Below are positions 35,800 through 47,284 of a stretch of DNA of 64,000 nucleotides, in pieces. The position numbers and the translations under genes are program-made. Where the stretch lies: contig OX457057.1 of assembly GCA_949752795.1 (NCBI GenBank), positions 104,683,513-104,747,512 on the forward strand, in the 5' to 3' direction. The notes below the pieces were generated by a model. That model ran no database searches. It saw only the letters and a program-made list of their open reading frames with translations, and was not told the DNA's origin. This DNA is from Hyperoodon ampullatus (taxonomy: Eukaryota; Chordata; Mammalia; Artiodactyla; Ziphiidae). Position 1 is the stretch's first letter; each line of letters begins with the position of its first letter.

Positions 35800-36566
35800 A
35801 AGAGATCTCCAGCCAAGATGGTGGAGTAGAAAGACCCTGAGCTCACTCACCTCCTTTCACAGGCACACCAAAATCACAACCATTTGCAGAAAAACCATCG
35901 ATGAAAAAGACCGGAGCCTATCAGAAAAGATCTTCTACAACTAAAGACATAAAGAAGGAACTACAATGAGACAGGTAAGAGAGGCAGACTCAACGATATA
36001 GTCAAGTCCCATACTCCCAGGTGGGTGACCCACAAACTGGAGGATAATTACATTGCAGAGGTTCTCCCAAAGGAGTGAGAGATCTGAGCCCCGCATCAGG
36101 CTCCCCAGCCCAGGAGTCCTGCACCAGGAAGACAAGCTCCCAGAACATTTGGCTTTGAAAGCCAGTGGGGCTTACTTTTAGGAGAGCCAAAGGGTGGGAG
36201 GAAGAGAGAGTTCACTCTTAAAGGGTGCACACAAAATCTCACATGCTCTGAAACCCAGGGCAGAAGCAGTAATCTGATAGGAGCCTGGGTCAGACATACC
36301 TACTGATCCTGGAATGTCTCCCAGAGAGGCAGGAGGCAACTGCATATCACCTTAGGAACACAAGCACTGATGGCAGCCATTTTGGGGAGCTCCTACCATG
36401 TGGACACTGGTACTGGCAAATGCCATTGTGAAACTCTTCTTCTAGCTCATCAGCACCAAGACCTGGCCCCACCCAACAGCCTACAGTCACCAGTGCTGGG
36501 ATGCCTCAGGCCAAGCAGCTAACTGGGCAGGGACATAGCCCCACGCATCAGCAGACTGGCTGCCTT

Positions 36567-36581
36567 AAGACCACCTGAGCC
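36567..36581. repeat. Left TSD of the young L1
   Basis: aagaccacctgagcc, repeated exactly at 43,852-43,866. Confidence 0.95.
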
Positions 36582-37473
36582 GACCCTCGGAGGAAGATGG
36601 CGGAAGAGTAAGACGCGGAGATCACCTTCCTCCCCACAGATACATCAGAAATTCATCTACACGTGGAATAACTCCAACAGAACACCTACTGAACGCTGAC
36701 AGAAGACCTCAGACCCCCCAAAAGGCAAGAAACTCCCCACATACCTGGGTAGGTCAAAAGAAAAAAAAAGAATAAACAGAGACAATAGGATATGGACGGG
36801 ACCTGCACCAGTGGGAGGGAGCCGTGAAGGAGGGAAGGTTTCTACACACTACAAGCCCCTTCATGGGCGGAGACTGCAGGGGGCGGAGGGGGAAAGCTTC
36901 GGAGTAGCGGAGGAGAGCACAGCAACAGGGGTGCGGAGGGCAAAGCGGAGAGATTTTGACACAGAGGATCGGTGCCCTCAGGCACACACCAGCCCGAGAG
37001 GCTTGTCTGCTCGGCCGCCGGGGCGGGCGGGGCTGGGAGCTGAGGCTCGGGTATCGGCTTTCAGTCGGAGCGCAGGGAGAGGACTGGGGCTGGCGGCAGG
37101 AAGAGAGCCTGAAGGGGTTAGTGCTAGCCCAGAGGGAGTCCGGGGAAAGGGTCTGGAGCTACCGGAGAGGCAAGAGACTTTTTTCCCTTTTGTTGCCTGG
37201 TGCGCGAGGAGAGGGCATTCCCCTCCCTCCCCTCTGCCTGAGTGAGCCAGAGCCCCCGAATCAGCGGCTCCTTTAAACCCGTCCTGTCTGAGCGAAGAAT
37301 GGACGCCCTCCGGCGACCTACGCGCAGAGGCGGGGCCAGGTCCAAGGCTGAGACCCGGGAGTTGTGAGAGCAGAGACAGGGAAATCTCTCTGTGCAGCCT
37401 CGGAGGCAGCGGATTAAAGCTCCACGGTCCATTTGATGTGCCCTGAGTCTGTGGAGTGCATCAATGGACAGCG

Positions 37474-37692
37474 AATCATCCCAAATTGAGGAAGTGGACT
37501 TTGAGGACAAGATTTAAGACTTTCCCCCCTTTTTCCTCTTTTTACAACGAATTATCCCAAATTAAGGAGGTGGACTTAGCAAGATTTCAGACTTCTCGCC
37601 CTTTTCCTCTTTTTACAATGAATTATCCCAAATCGAGGAGGTGGACTTGGAGAGCAAGATTTTTGATTTTTCCCCCTGCTCTCTTTTTGTGA
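37474..37692 (+). repeat. Three tandem units in the L1 5' UTR
   Basis: Units start at 37,474, 37,550 and 37,621 with variants of AATTATCCCAAATTAAGGAG, followed by gTGGACTT..AAGATTT and a C/T-rich end. Spacing is 76 and 71 bp. This is a monomer-like arrangement. Confidence 0.9.
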
Positions 37693-37854
37693 ATGTGTAT
37701 GTGTAATCTTCTGTGTAAGATTCTCTCTGTATAGCTTTGCTTCCACCATATGTCCCAGGGTTCTATCGGTCCGTGTTTTTTTTCAATAATTACTTTTTAA
37801 TTTTAATAATGCTACTATATTTCATACTTTATTCTATTTTACTTTACCTGCTCT

Positions 37855-38220
37855 TTCTTTTCCTACCTTCCCTTCCTCCCTCCCTCCCTCCGCTCCTCCT
37901 TTCCTTCTTTCTTTTTCTTTCCTCCCTCCCTCCCTCCCTCCCTCCCACCCTTCTTCTTTCCACTTTCTTTTTCTTTCCTTCCTCCCTCCCTCCCTCCTGT
38001 CTTTCTTTCTTTCTTTCCTTCCTCCCTCCCTCCCTCCCTTCTTCCATTCACTCTTCCTTTTGCTTTCATTCCTCCCTCCCTCCCTCCTTTCTTTCCTTTC
38101 TTTCCATCCTTCCTCCCTCCCTCCCTCCTTTCTTTCTTCCTTCCTTCCTTTCTTCCCTTCTTCCTTTCTTTCCCTCTCTCTTTCTTTCTTCTACTAATTC
38201 TTTCTTTCTACTTTTTCTCA
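37855..38220 (+). repeat. Long pyrimidine tract (CCCT/CTTT)n
   Basis: About 365 bp, nearly all C/T, with repeated TCCCTCCCTCCC and TTTCTTTC blocks. Mirror-repeat polypurine/polypyrimidine DNA of this kind can form triplex structures. Confidence 0.95.
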
Positions 38221-38731
38221 CTGTTATTCTGAGCCGGGTGGATGAAAGGCTCTTGGTGCTGAAGCCAGGAGTCAGTGCTGTGCCTCTGAAGTGGGAGAGC
38301 CAACTTCAGGACACAGGTCCACAAGAGACCTCCCAGCTCCACATAATATCAAGCAGCGAAAATCTCCCAGGGATCTCCATCTCAACACCAGCACCCAGCT
38401 TCAGTCAACAACCAGCAAGCTACAGTGCAGGTCACCCTATGCCAAGCAACTAGCAAGGCAGGAACACAACCCCACCCATTAGCAGAGAGGCTACCTAAAA
38501 ACATAATAAGGCCACAGGCACCCCAAAACACACCAGCAGACGTGGACCTGTCCACCAGAAAGACAAGATCGAGCCTCAACCACCAGAACACAGGCATTAG
38601 TCCCCCCCACCAGGAAGCCTACACAACCTATTGAAACAACCTTAGCCACGGGGGACAGATACCAAAAACAACGGGAACTACGAATCTGCAGCCTGCAAAA
38701 AGGAGACCCCAAACACAGTAACATAAGCAAA

Positions 38732-39646
38732 ATGAGAAAGCAGAAAAACACACAGCAGGTGAAGGAGCAAGATAAAAACCTACCAGACCTAACAAATGAA
38801 GAGGTAATAGGCAGTCTACCTGAAAAAGAATTCAGAATAATGATAGTAAAGCTGATCCAAGATTCTATTTCCAAGATCCAAAATCTTGGAAATAGAATAG
38901 ACAATATGCAAGAAACAGTTAACAAGGACCTAGAAGAACTAAAGATGAATCAAGCATCGATTAAAAACACAATAAATGAAATGAAAAATACTCTAGATGG
39001 GATCAATAGCAGAATAACTGAGGGAGAAGAATGGATAAGTGAGGTGGAAGATAAAATAGTGGAAATAACTGATGCAGAGCAAAATAAAGAAAAAAGAATG
39101 AAAAGAATAGAGGACAGTCTCAGAGACCTCTGGGACAACATTAAACGCAGCAACATTCGAATTATAGGGGTTCCAGAAGAAGAAGAGAAAAAGAAAGGGA
39201 CTGAGAAAATATTTGAAGAGATTATAGTTGAAAACTTCCCTAATATGGGAAAGGAAATAGTTAATCAAGTCCAGGAGGCACAGAGAGTCCCATACAGAAT
39301 AAATCCAAGGAGAAATACGCCAAGACACATATTAATCAAACTGTCAAAAATTAAACACAAAGAAATCATATTAAAAGCAGCAAGGGAAAAACAACAAATA
39401 ACACACAAGGGAATCCCCATCAGGTTAACAGCTGAACTTTCAGCAGAAACTCTACAAGCCAGAAGGGAGTGGCAGGACATAATTAAAGTGATGAAGGCGA
39501 GAAACCTGCAACCAAGATTACTCTACCCAGCAAGGATCTCATTCAGATTTGATGGAGAAATTAAAAGCTTTACAGACAAGCAAAAGCTGAGAGAGTTCAG
39601 CACCACCAAACCAGCTTTACAACAAATGCTGAAGGAACTTCTCTAG
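38732..39646 (+). CDS. L1 ORF1p, intact (304 aa)
   Basis: RNA-binding chaperone of the LINE-1 ribonucleoprotein. The N-terminal third is acidic and leads into a heptad-rich coiled coil (about residues 35-130, for example ISKIQNLGNRIDNMQETVNK). An RRM-like core follows (about 135-235, including SNIRIIGVPEEEE and AREKQQITHKGIPIRLT). A basic C-terminal domain ends KPALQQMLKELL. No stop or frameshift. The length is somewhat shorter than the 338 aa of human ORF1p, as is usual outside primates. The ATG at 38,732 follows the 5' UTR and the stop at 39,644-39,646 precedes ORF2 by about 60 bp. Whether it is transcribed is unknown. Confidence 0.93.
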   Translation: MRKQKNTQQVKEQDKNLPDLTNEEVIGSLPEKEFRIMIVKLIQDSISKIQNLGNRIDNMQETVNKDLEELKMNQASIKNTINEMKNTLDGINSRITEGEEWISEVEDKIVEITDAEQNKEKRMKRIEDSLRDLWDNIKRSNIRIIGVPEEEEKKKGTEKIFEEIIVENFPNMGKEIVNQVQEAQRVPYRINPRRNTPRHILIKLSKIKHKEIILKAAREKQQITHKGIPIRLTAELSAETLQARREWQDIIKVMKARNLQPRLLYPARISFRFDGEIKSFTDKQKLREFSTTKPALQQMLKELL

Positions 39647-39704
39647 GCAAGAAACACAACAGAAGGAATATACCTACAATAACGAACCCAAAGCAATTAA
39701 GGAA

Positions 39705-42700
39705 ATGGGAATAGAAACATACATATCAATAAGTACCTTAAATGTAAATGGACTAAATGCTCCCACCAAAAGACACAGAGTGGCTGAATGGATACAAAAA
39801 TAAGACCCATATATATGCTGTCTACAAGAGACCCACTTCAGACCTAGAGACACATACAGATTGAAAGTAAGGGGATGGAAAAAGATATTCCATGCAAATG
39901 GAAATCAAAAGAAAGCTGGAGTAGCAATTCTCATATCAGACAAAATAGACTTTAAAATAAAGACTATTAGAAGAGACAAAGAAGGACACTACATAACGAT
40001 AAAGGGATCGATCCAAGAAGAAGATATAACAATTGTAAATATTTATGCACCCAACATAGGAGCACCTCAATACATAAGGCAAATACTAACAGCCATAAAA
40101 GGGGAAATCGACAGTAACACAATCATAGTAGGGGACTTTAACACCCCACTTTCACCAATGGACAGATCATCCAAAATGAAAATAAATAAGGAAACACAAG
40201 CCTTAAATGATACATTAAACAAGATGGACTTAGTTGATATTTATAGGACATTCCATCCAAAAACAACAGAATACACATTTTTCTCAAGTGCTCATGGAAC
40301 ATTGTCCAGGATAGATCATATCTTGGGTCACAAATCAAGCCTTGGTAAATTTAAGAAAATTGAAATTGTATCAAGTATCTTTTCCAACCACAATGCTATG
40401 AGACTAGACATCAATTACAGGAAAAGATTTGTAAAAAATACAAACACATGGAGGCTAAACAATACACTACTCAATAACGAAGTGATCACTGAAGAAATCA
40501 AAGAGGAAATTAAAAAATACCTAGAAACAAATGACAATGGAGACACGACGACCCAAAACCTATGGGACGCAGCAAAAGCAGTTCTAAGGGGGAAGTTTAT
40601 AGCAATACAATCCCACCTTAAGAAACAGGAAACATTTCGAGTAAACAACCTGACCCTGCACCTAAAGCAATTAGAGAAAGAAGAACAAAAAACCCCTAAA
40701 GTTAGCAGAAGGAAAGAAATCATAAAGATCAGATCAGAAATAAATGAAAAAGAAATGAAGGAAACGATAGCAAAGATCAACCAAACTAAAAGCTGGTTCT
40801 TTGAGAAGATAAACAAAATTGACAAACCATTAGCCAGACTCATCAAGAAAAGAAGGGAGAAGACTCAAATCAATAGAATTAGAAATGAAAAAGGAGAAGT
40901 AACAACTGACACTGCAGAAATACAAAAGATCATGAGAGATTAAGCAACTCTATGCCAATAAAATGGACAACCTGGAAGAAATGGACAAATTCTTAGAAAT
41001 GCACAACCTACCAAGACTGACTCAGGAAGAAATAGAAAATATGAATAGACCAATCACAAGCACTGAAATTGAAACTGTGATTAAAAATCTTCCATCAAAC
41101 AAAAGCCCAGGACCAGATGGCTTCACAGGCGAATTCTATCAAACATTTAGAGAAGAGCTAACACCCATCCTTCTCAAGCTCTTCCAAACAATATCAGAGG
41201 AAGGAACACTCCCAAACTCATTCTACGAGGCCACCATCACCTTGATACCAAAACCAGGCAAGGATGTCACAAAGAAAGAAAACTACAGGCCAATATCACT
41301 GATGAATATACATGCAAAAATCCTCAACAAAATACTAGCAAACAGAATCCAACAGCACATTAAAAGGATCATACACCATGATCAAGTGGGGTTTATTCCA
41401 GGAATGCAAGGATTCTTCAATATACGCAAATCAATCAATGTGATACACCATATTAACAAGTTGAAGGAGAAAAACCATATGATCATCTCAATAGATGCAG
41501 AGAAAGCTTTCGACAAAATTCAACACCCATTTATGATAAAAACCCTGCAGAAAGTAGTCATAGAGGGAACTTTCCTCAACATAATAAAGGCCATATATGA
41601 CAAACCCACAGCCAACATCGTCCTCAATGGTGAAAAACTGAAACCATTTCCACTAAGATCAGGAACAAGACAAGGCTGCCCACTCTCACCACTCTTATTC
41701 AACCTAGTTTTGGAAGTTTTAGCCACAGCAATCAGAGAAGAAAAGGAAATAAAAGGAATCCAAATTGGAAAAGAAGAAGCAAAGCTGTCACTGTTTGCAG
41801 ATGACATGATACTATACATAGAGAATCCTAAAGATGCTACCGAAAAACTACTAGAGCTAATCAATGAATTTGGTAAAGTAGCAGGATACAAAATTAATGC
41901 ACAGAAATCTCTGGCATTCCTGTACACTAATGATGAAAAATCTGAAAATGAAATCAAGAAAACAGTCCCATTTACCATTGCAACAAAAAGAATAAAATAT
42001 CTAGGAATAAACCTACCTAAGGAGACAAAAGACCTGTATGCAGAAAATTATAAGACACTGATGAAAGAAATTAAAGATGATACAAATAGATGGAGAGATA
42101 TACCATGCTCCTGGATTGGAAGAATCAATATTGTGAAAATGACTCTACTACCCAAAGCAATCTACAGATTCAATGCAATCCCTATCAAACTACCACTGGC
42201 ATTTTTCACAGAACTAGAACAAAAAATTTCAAAATTTGTTTGGAAAAACAAAAGACCCCGAATAGCCAAAGCAATCTTGAGAACGAAAAATGGAGCTGGA
42301 GGAATCAGGCTGCCTGACTTCAGACTATACTACAAAGCTACAGTAATTAAGACAGTGTGGTACTGGCATAAAAACAGAAAGATCAGTGGATCAGGATAGA
42401 AAGCCCAGAGGTAAACCCACGCACATATGGCCAACTCATCTTTGATAAAGGAGGCAGGAATGTACAGTGGAGAAAGGACAGCCTCTTCCATAAGTGGTGC
42501 TGGGAAAACTGGACAGGGACATGTAAAAGTATGAGATTAGATCATTCCCTAACACCATACACAAAAATAAGCTCAAAATGGATTAAAGACCTAAATGTAA
42601 GGCCAGAAACTATCAAACTCTTAGAGGAAAACATAGGTAGAACACTCTATGACATAAATCACAGCAAGATCCTTTTGGACCCACCTCCTAGAGAAATGGA

Positions 42701-43529
42701 AATAAAAACAAAGATAAACAAATGGGACCTAATGAAACTTCAAAGCTTTTGCACAGCAAAGGAAACCATAAACAAGACCAAAAGACAACCCTCAGAATGG
42801 GAGAAAATATTTGCAAATGAAGCAACTGACAAAGGATTAATCTCCAAAATTTATAAACAGCTCATGCAGCTCAACAGCAAAAAAACAAACAACCCAATCC
42901 AAAAATGGGCAGAAGACTTAAATAGGCATTTCTCCAAAGAAGATATACAGACTGCCAACAAACACATGAAAGAATGCTCAACATCATTAATCATTAGAGA
43001 AATGCAAATCAAAACTACAATGAGATATCATCTCACACCAGTCAGAATGGCCATCATCAAGAAATCTAGAAACAATAAATGCTGGAGAGGGTGTGGAGAA
43101 AAGGGAACACTCTTGCACTGCTGGTGGGAATGTGAATTGGTACAGCCACTATGGAGAACAGTATGGAGGTTCCTTAAAAAACTAAAAATAGAACTACCAT
43201 ATGACCCAGCAATCCCACTACTAGGCATATACCCTGAGAAAACCATAATTCAAAAAGAGACATGTACCAAAATGTTCATTGCAGCTCTATTCACAATAGC
43301 CCGGAGCTGGAAACAACCTAAGTGTCCATCATCGGATGAATGGATAAAGAAGATGTGGCACATATATACAATGGAATATTACTCAGCCATAAAAAGAAAC
43401 GAAACTGAGCTATTTGTAATGAGGTGGATAGACCTAGAGTCTGTCATACAGAGTGAAGTAAGTCAGAAAGAGAAAGATAAATACCGTATGCTAACACATA
43501 TATATGGAATTAAAAAAATAATGTCATGA
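39705..43529 (+). pseudogene. L1 ORF2 (endonuclease/reverse transcriptase), inactivated
   Basis: ORF2 starts at the ATG at 39,705 and would encode the target-primed endonuclease and reverse transcriptase. Visible domains: APE-type endonuclease ([29 protein letters not shown]), RT core with FADD (41,794-41,805), and a C-terminal Cys-containing segment ([18 protein letters not shown]). Three lesions are seen. A premature TAA lies at 39,801-39,803 (codon 33). A small deletion of about 5 nt shifts the frame near 40,938. Another of about 4 nt does so near 42,385. Between lesions the frame is open for long stretches (39,804-40,943, 40,944-42,399, 42,400-43,529), so decay is recent. No autonomous activity is expected. 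Confidence 0.93.
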
Positions 43530-43728
43530 AGAACCTAGGGGTAAAACGGGAATAAAGACACAGACCTACTTGAGAATGGACTTGAGGATATGGGGAGGGG
43601 GAAGGGTAAGCTGTGACAAAGCGAGAGAGAGGCATGGACATATATACACTACCAAACGTAAGGTAGATAGATAGTGGGAAGCAGCCGCAGAGCACAGGGA
43701 GATCAGCTCGGTGCTTTGTGCCCGCCTG

Positions 43729-43762
43729 GAGGGGTGGGATGGGGAGGGTGGGAGGGAGGGAG
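43729..43762 (+). repeat. G-rich (G4-type) run in the young L1 3' UTR
   Basis: Successive runs GGAGGGG, GGGATGGGGAGGG, GGGAGGGAGGG. The same run is present in the sibling copy near 62,896-62,930. Confidence 0.85.
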
Positions 43763-43851
43763 ATGCATGAGGGAAGGGATGTGGGAACAGATGTATATGT
43801 ATGACTGATTCACTTTGTTATAAAGCAGAAACTAATTAAAAAAATAAAAAA

Positions 43852-43866
43852 AAGACCACCTGAGCC
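43852..43866. repeat. Right TSD of the young L1
   Basis: aagaccacctgagcc, identical to 36,567-36,581. Confidence 0.95.
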
Positions 43867-44885
43867 CATAGCTGCCTCTGGACATGGCCTTACCCACCAA
43901 AGGGCCCAGGACCCAGCTCCACCCACCAGTGGGCAGGTACCAGCCCCAGAATCCCCTGGACCCTGATGCTGCCCTCCAGGAAGCCTATTCTAGCCTCTGG
44001 GCCAGCTTCATCCACAAGGGGGCAGACACTAGTTGTAAGAAAACCACAATCCCAGACCCTGCAGACCTAGCCTGCCACCAGCAGGCCAGACCCTGCCCTA
44101 GGGAGCAGCTGGGCTCCAGCCCTAACCACTAGCAGGCCAACACAAACTTTGAGACACCTCCAGACCCAACTGTGTCAGGAACCGCACCCACTCCCCCCCA
44201 CCCCAGCAATCCAAGACCAGCCCTGGTACCCCTGGACCCTGCAGTTGGACTCCAGGACATGGCTTTGCCTGCCAGTAGACCGGCACTAACACCCTTGTTT
44301 CACCCATCAGTCGGTGGACAATATTACCAGAGTTTTCTGGATCCTGACTCCATCCACTCATGAGCCAGCACTATCCCTGGGTCCCTGTGGGGTTCTGCAG
44401 TCAGCTGCCTCTGCAGCCAGCAGCCTCCACATGAGACAGGGCCTGTCAATGTTGGACCAAGGGCTAACCAATCTTACTAGACCTCCCACATAGTCAGCCT
44501 GCGACAACAGGAGGACCCACACAATCCTCATATGAAGAACTCTAGGGCATACAGCTTGAGTGATGAGAGAGGAGTGTGCTGTTGGGATGCATAGGAGGTC
44601 TCCCACAAAATATCACTTCTCCAAGGTCGTAAAATGTAACCAACCTACCAGATAAATAAAAATACAAACAGCAACGTAGCAAAATGAGGTGACAGAGGAA
44701 CTTGTTCCAGATGAAGGAACAAGATAAAACCCCAGAAGAACAACTAAGTGGAGATAGGCAACCTACCTGAGAAGGAGTTCAGGGTAGTGATTGTAAAGAT
44801 GATCAAAGAACTAGGGAGAAGAATGGATCCAAAGAGTGAGAAGTTAAAAGTTTTTAACAAAGAGTTAGAAAATATATATTGATAG

Positions 44886-45097
44886 GGCTTCCCTGGTGGC
44901 TCAGTGGTTGAGAGTCCGCCTGCCGATGCAGGGGACACGGGTTCGTGCCCCGGTCTGGGAAGATCCCACATGCCGCGGAGCTGCTAGGCCCGTGAGCCAT
45001 GGCCTCTGAGCCTGTGCGTCCGGAGCCTGTGCTCCGCAACAGGAGAGGCCACAACAGTGAGAGGCCCATGTACAGCAAAAAAAAAAGAAAAAAAAAA
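44886..45097 (+). mobile_element. CHR SINE, short form, inside the older L1 ORF1
   Basis: GGGCTTCCCTGGTGGCTCAG head, short CHR body, A-rich tail with AAAAAAGAAAA. Perfect 19-bp TSD agaaaatatatattgatag (44,867-44,885 and 45,098-45,116). Confidence 0.95.
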
Positions 45098-45131
45098 AGA
45101 AAATATATATTGATAGAACAACCAAACAGAG

Positions 45132-45716
45132 ATGAAGAATACAATAACTGAAATGGAAAATATACTAGAAGGAATCAACAGGACAGTTAGAGACCTCTGG
45201 GACAACATCAGGTGTACTAATATTCACATTATAGGGGTCCCAGAAGGCAAAGAGAGAGAGAAAGGAACTGAAAACATATCTGAAGACATAATATCTGAAA
45301 ACTTCACTACCCTGGGAAAGGAAATAGACATCCAAGTCCAGAAAGTGCAGAGAGTCCCATCCAGGATTAACCCAAAGAGGAATACACCAAGACACATTGT
45401 AATTAAAATGGCAAAAACTGAAGATAAAGAGAGAATATTAAAGGCAGCAAGGGAAAAGCAACAAATAACATACAAGGGAACTCCTATAAGGCTATCAGCT
45501 GACTTTTCAGCAGAAACTCTGCAGTTCGGAAGGGAGTGGCACAATATATTTAAAGTGATGAAAGGGAAAAACATAAAACCAAGAATACTCCAGCCAGCAA
45601 GGCTCTTGCTCAGATTTGATGGAGAGATCAAAAGCTTTACAGGAAAGCAAGAGTTAAGAGTTCAGCACCACCAAACCAGCTTTACAAGAAATGTTAAAGG
45701 AACTTCTTTAAGTTAG
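45132..45716 (+). pseudogene. Older L1 ORF1 remnant (RRM and C-terminal part)
   Basis: About 194 codons still open, matching the RRM-like and C-terminal regions of L1 ORF1p (IIGVPEGKEREKGTENISED, AREKQQITYKGTPIRLSADF). The N-terminal half is decayed and separated by the SINE, so this is not a functional gene. Confidence 0.85.
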
Positions 45717-46199
45717 AAAGAAAAGGCCAAAACTGGAAACATGAAAATTATGAAAAGAAAAAGCTCATAGGTAAAGGCAAACATAAGTGTAGGAAATCAT
45801 ATCATGCACAAAGCTAGTGAAAGACAAAAGTAGTAAAAATCATCTATATCCTCAGTAAGCAGTTAAGGGATACACAAAACAAATAGATGTAAAATATGAT
45901 ATCAAAACAGTAATCATGAGGGAAGGAGAGTACAAATGCAGGGTTGTGAAAATGCATTTGAAATTAAGAGATCAACAACTTAATACAATCATGTAGATAT
46001 ATATATATATATAGATAGATAGATAGATTGCTATATAAAAACCTCATGGTAACCACAAATCCAAAACCTATGCTAGATAGACAAAAAAGTAAAAGGAATC
46101 CAAGCATAACACTGAAGATGGTCATCAAATCACAAGAGAAGAGAACAAAAGAAGAAAGGAACAAGAAAGAAACAAACCCCAAACAATTAACAAAATGGC

Positions 46200-47157
46200 A
46201 ACAAGAACACATACATATCAATAATTACTTTAAATTTAAATGGACTAAATGCTCCAGTCAATAGACATAGAGTGGCTGAATGGATAAAAGAACAAGACCT
46301 GTATACATGCTGCCTACAAGAGACTCACTTCAGATCTAAAGACACACAGACTGAAAGTGAGGGGATGGAAAAAGTTATTCCATGCAAATTGAAATCAAAA
46401 GAAAGCTGGGGTGGCAAAACTTATATTAGACAAAATAAGCTTTAAAATAAAGACTGCTATAAGAGACAAAGAAGGACACTGCATAATGATCGAGGGATCA
46501 ATCCAAGATGAAGATCTAACAATTGTGAATATATATGCATCCACCATAGAAGCACCTAAATACATAAAGCAAATGTTAATGGACGTAAAGGGAGAAATCA
46601 ACAGTAACAATAATAGTAAGGGATTTAACACCTCACTTACATCAATGGACAGATCGTCCAGACAAAAAATCAGTAAGGAAACACTGGCCTTGAATGACAC
46701 ATTAGATGAGATGGACTTAATGTCTATATCTATATCTATCTATCCATATATATATATATGTATCACATTTCATTCAAAAGAAGAATACACATTCTTTTCA
46801 AATGCACATAGAACATTCTCCAGGATAGATCACATGCTAGGCAACAAAACAAGCCTTGGTAAATTTTTAAAAATTGAAATCATATAAAGCATCTTTTCCA
46901 ATCACAGTGCTATGAAACAAAAGAAGTCAACTACAAGAAAAAAAGACTGCCAAAAAAAAACTGAAATGTGGAGGCTAAACAATATGCTGCTAAACAACCA
47001 ATGGGTCAATGAAGAAATCAAAGAAAATAAAAAAGAAATACCTAGAGACAAATGAAAATGAAAACAATCCAAAAATCTACGGGACACAGCAAAAGCAGTT
47101 CTAAGAGGGAAGTTTATAGCGACACAAGCTTACCTCAGGAAACATGATCTGACCTGA
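46200..47157 (+). pseudogene. Older L1 ORF2 endonuclease remnant
   Basis: Fragments of the endonuclease domain (INSNNNSKGFNTSLTSMDRS, SRIDHMLGNKTSLGKF) in several frames with stops. Contains an (AT)n(AGAT)n microsatellite (about 45,998-46,028) and an (ATCT)n/(AT)n tract (about 46,722-46,762), both expanded inside the element. Confidence 0.85.
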
Positions 47158-47284
47158 TCCCATAACAGCCCCATAAGAAAGGGTTTCCTCTGATTTCGTT
47201 GTTTGCATACCACCTTTACAATTTTTATTATATCCATGTACTACCTTATATCTAAGTATACAACTTTATATTTGTATTTCAACC

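Larger units (their letters stand above)
36582..38731 (+). promoter_or_regulatory. 5' UTR / internal promoter of the young L1
   Basis: 2,150 bp with a CpG-rich proximal 800 bp, expected to hold the RNA polymerase II internal promoter. It is followed by three tandem units (37,474-37,692) and a pyrimidine tract (about 37,855-38,220). On the minus strand there is an open frame from an ATG at 37,432 to 37,124 (about 102 codons) with no recognised relative. Confidence 0.75.
36582..43851 (+). mobile_element. Full-length young L1 (cetacean-type), 7.27 kb
   Basis: A complete LINE-1 bounded by a perfect 15-bp TSD. Order: 2.15-kb 5' UTR (CpG-rich start GACCCTCGGAGGAAGATGGC, three tandem units of about 75 bp, a long C/T tract), intact ORF1, broken ORF2, 3' UTR with a G-rich polypurine run, and a poly(A) tail at 43,835-43,851. 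A 738-bp sibling sits at 62,275-63,012. The intact ORF1 and low divergence from the sibling suggest geologically recent mobilisation. It cannot now move by itself because ORF2 carries at least three lesions. Confidence 0.95.
35800..47157 (+). mobile_element. Older L1, split by a young L1 and a CHR SINE, 3'-truncated
   Basis: Left part (about 35,800-36,581): L1 5' UTR beginning near CTCCAGCCAAGATGGTGGAG. It resumes at 43,867 with more 5' UTR, then a decayed ORF1 (about 44.65-45.72 kb) and an ORF2 endonuclease region (about 46.2-47.16 kb). It stops abruptly at about 47,157 in ORF2, with no 3' UTR or poly(A). It hosts the young L1 at 36,582-43,851 and the SINE at 44,886-45,097, so it predates both. 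Confidence 0.85.

Noticed and set aside
36811..37245. 144-codon open frame on the plus strand
   Set aside because: It starts at GTG, not ATG, and lies in the CpG-rich L1 5' UTR. GC-rich sequence produces such frames by chance.
37844..38453. Long low-complexity frames (Leu/Pro/Ser on plus, Glu/Gly/Arg/Lys on minus)
   Set aside because: Translation of the simple C/T tract in the L1 5' UTR, not a protein.
38000..47000. A bacterial-type or novel defence/reverse-transcriptase system
   Set aside because: The reverse transcriptase and endonuclease motifs belong to ordinary LINE-1 elements with 3' UTR, poly(A) and TSDs. No CRISPR-like spaced repeats were seen anywhere.
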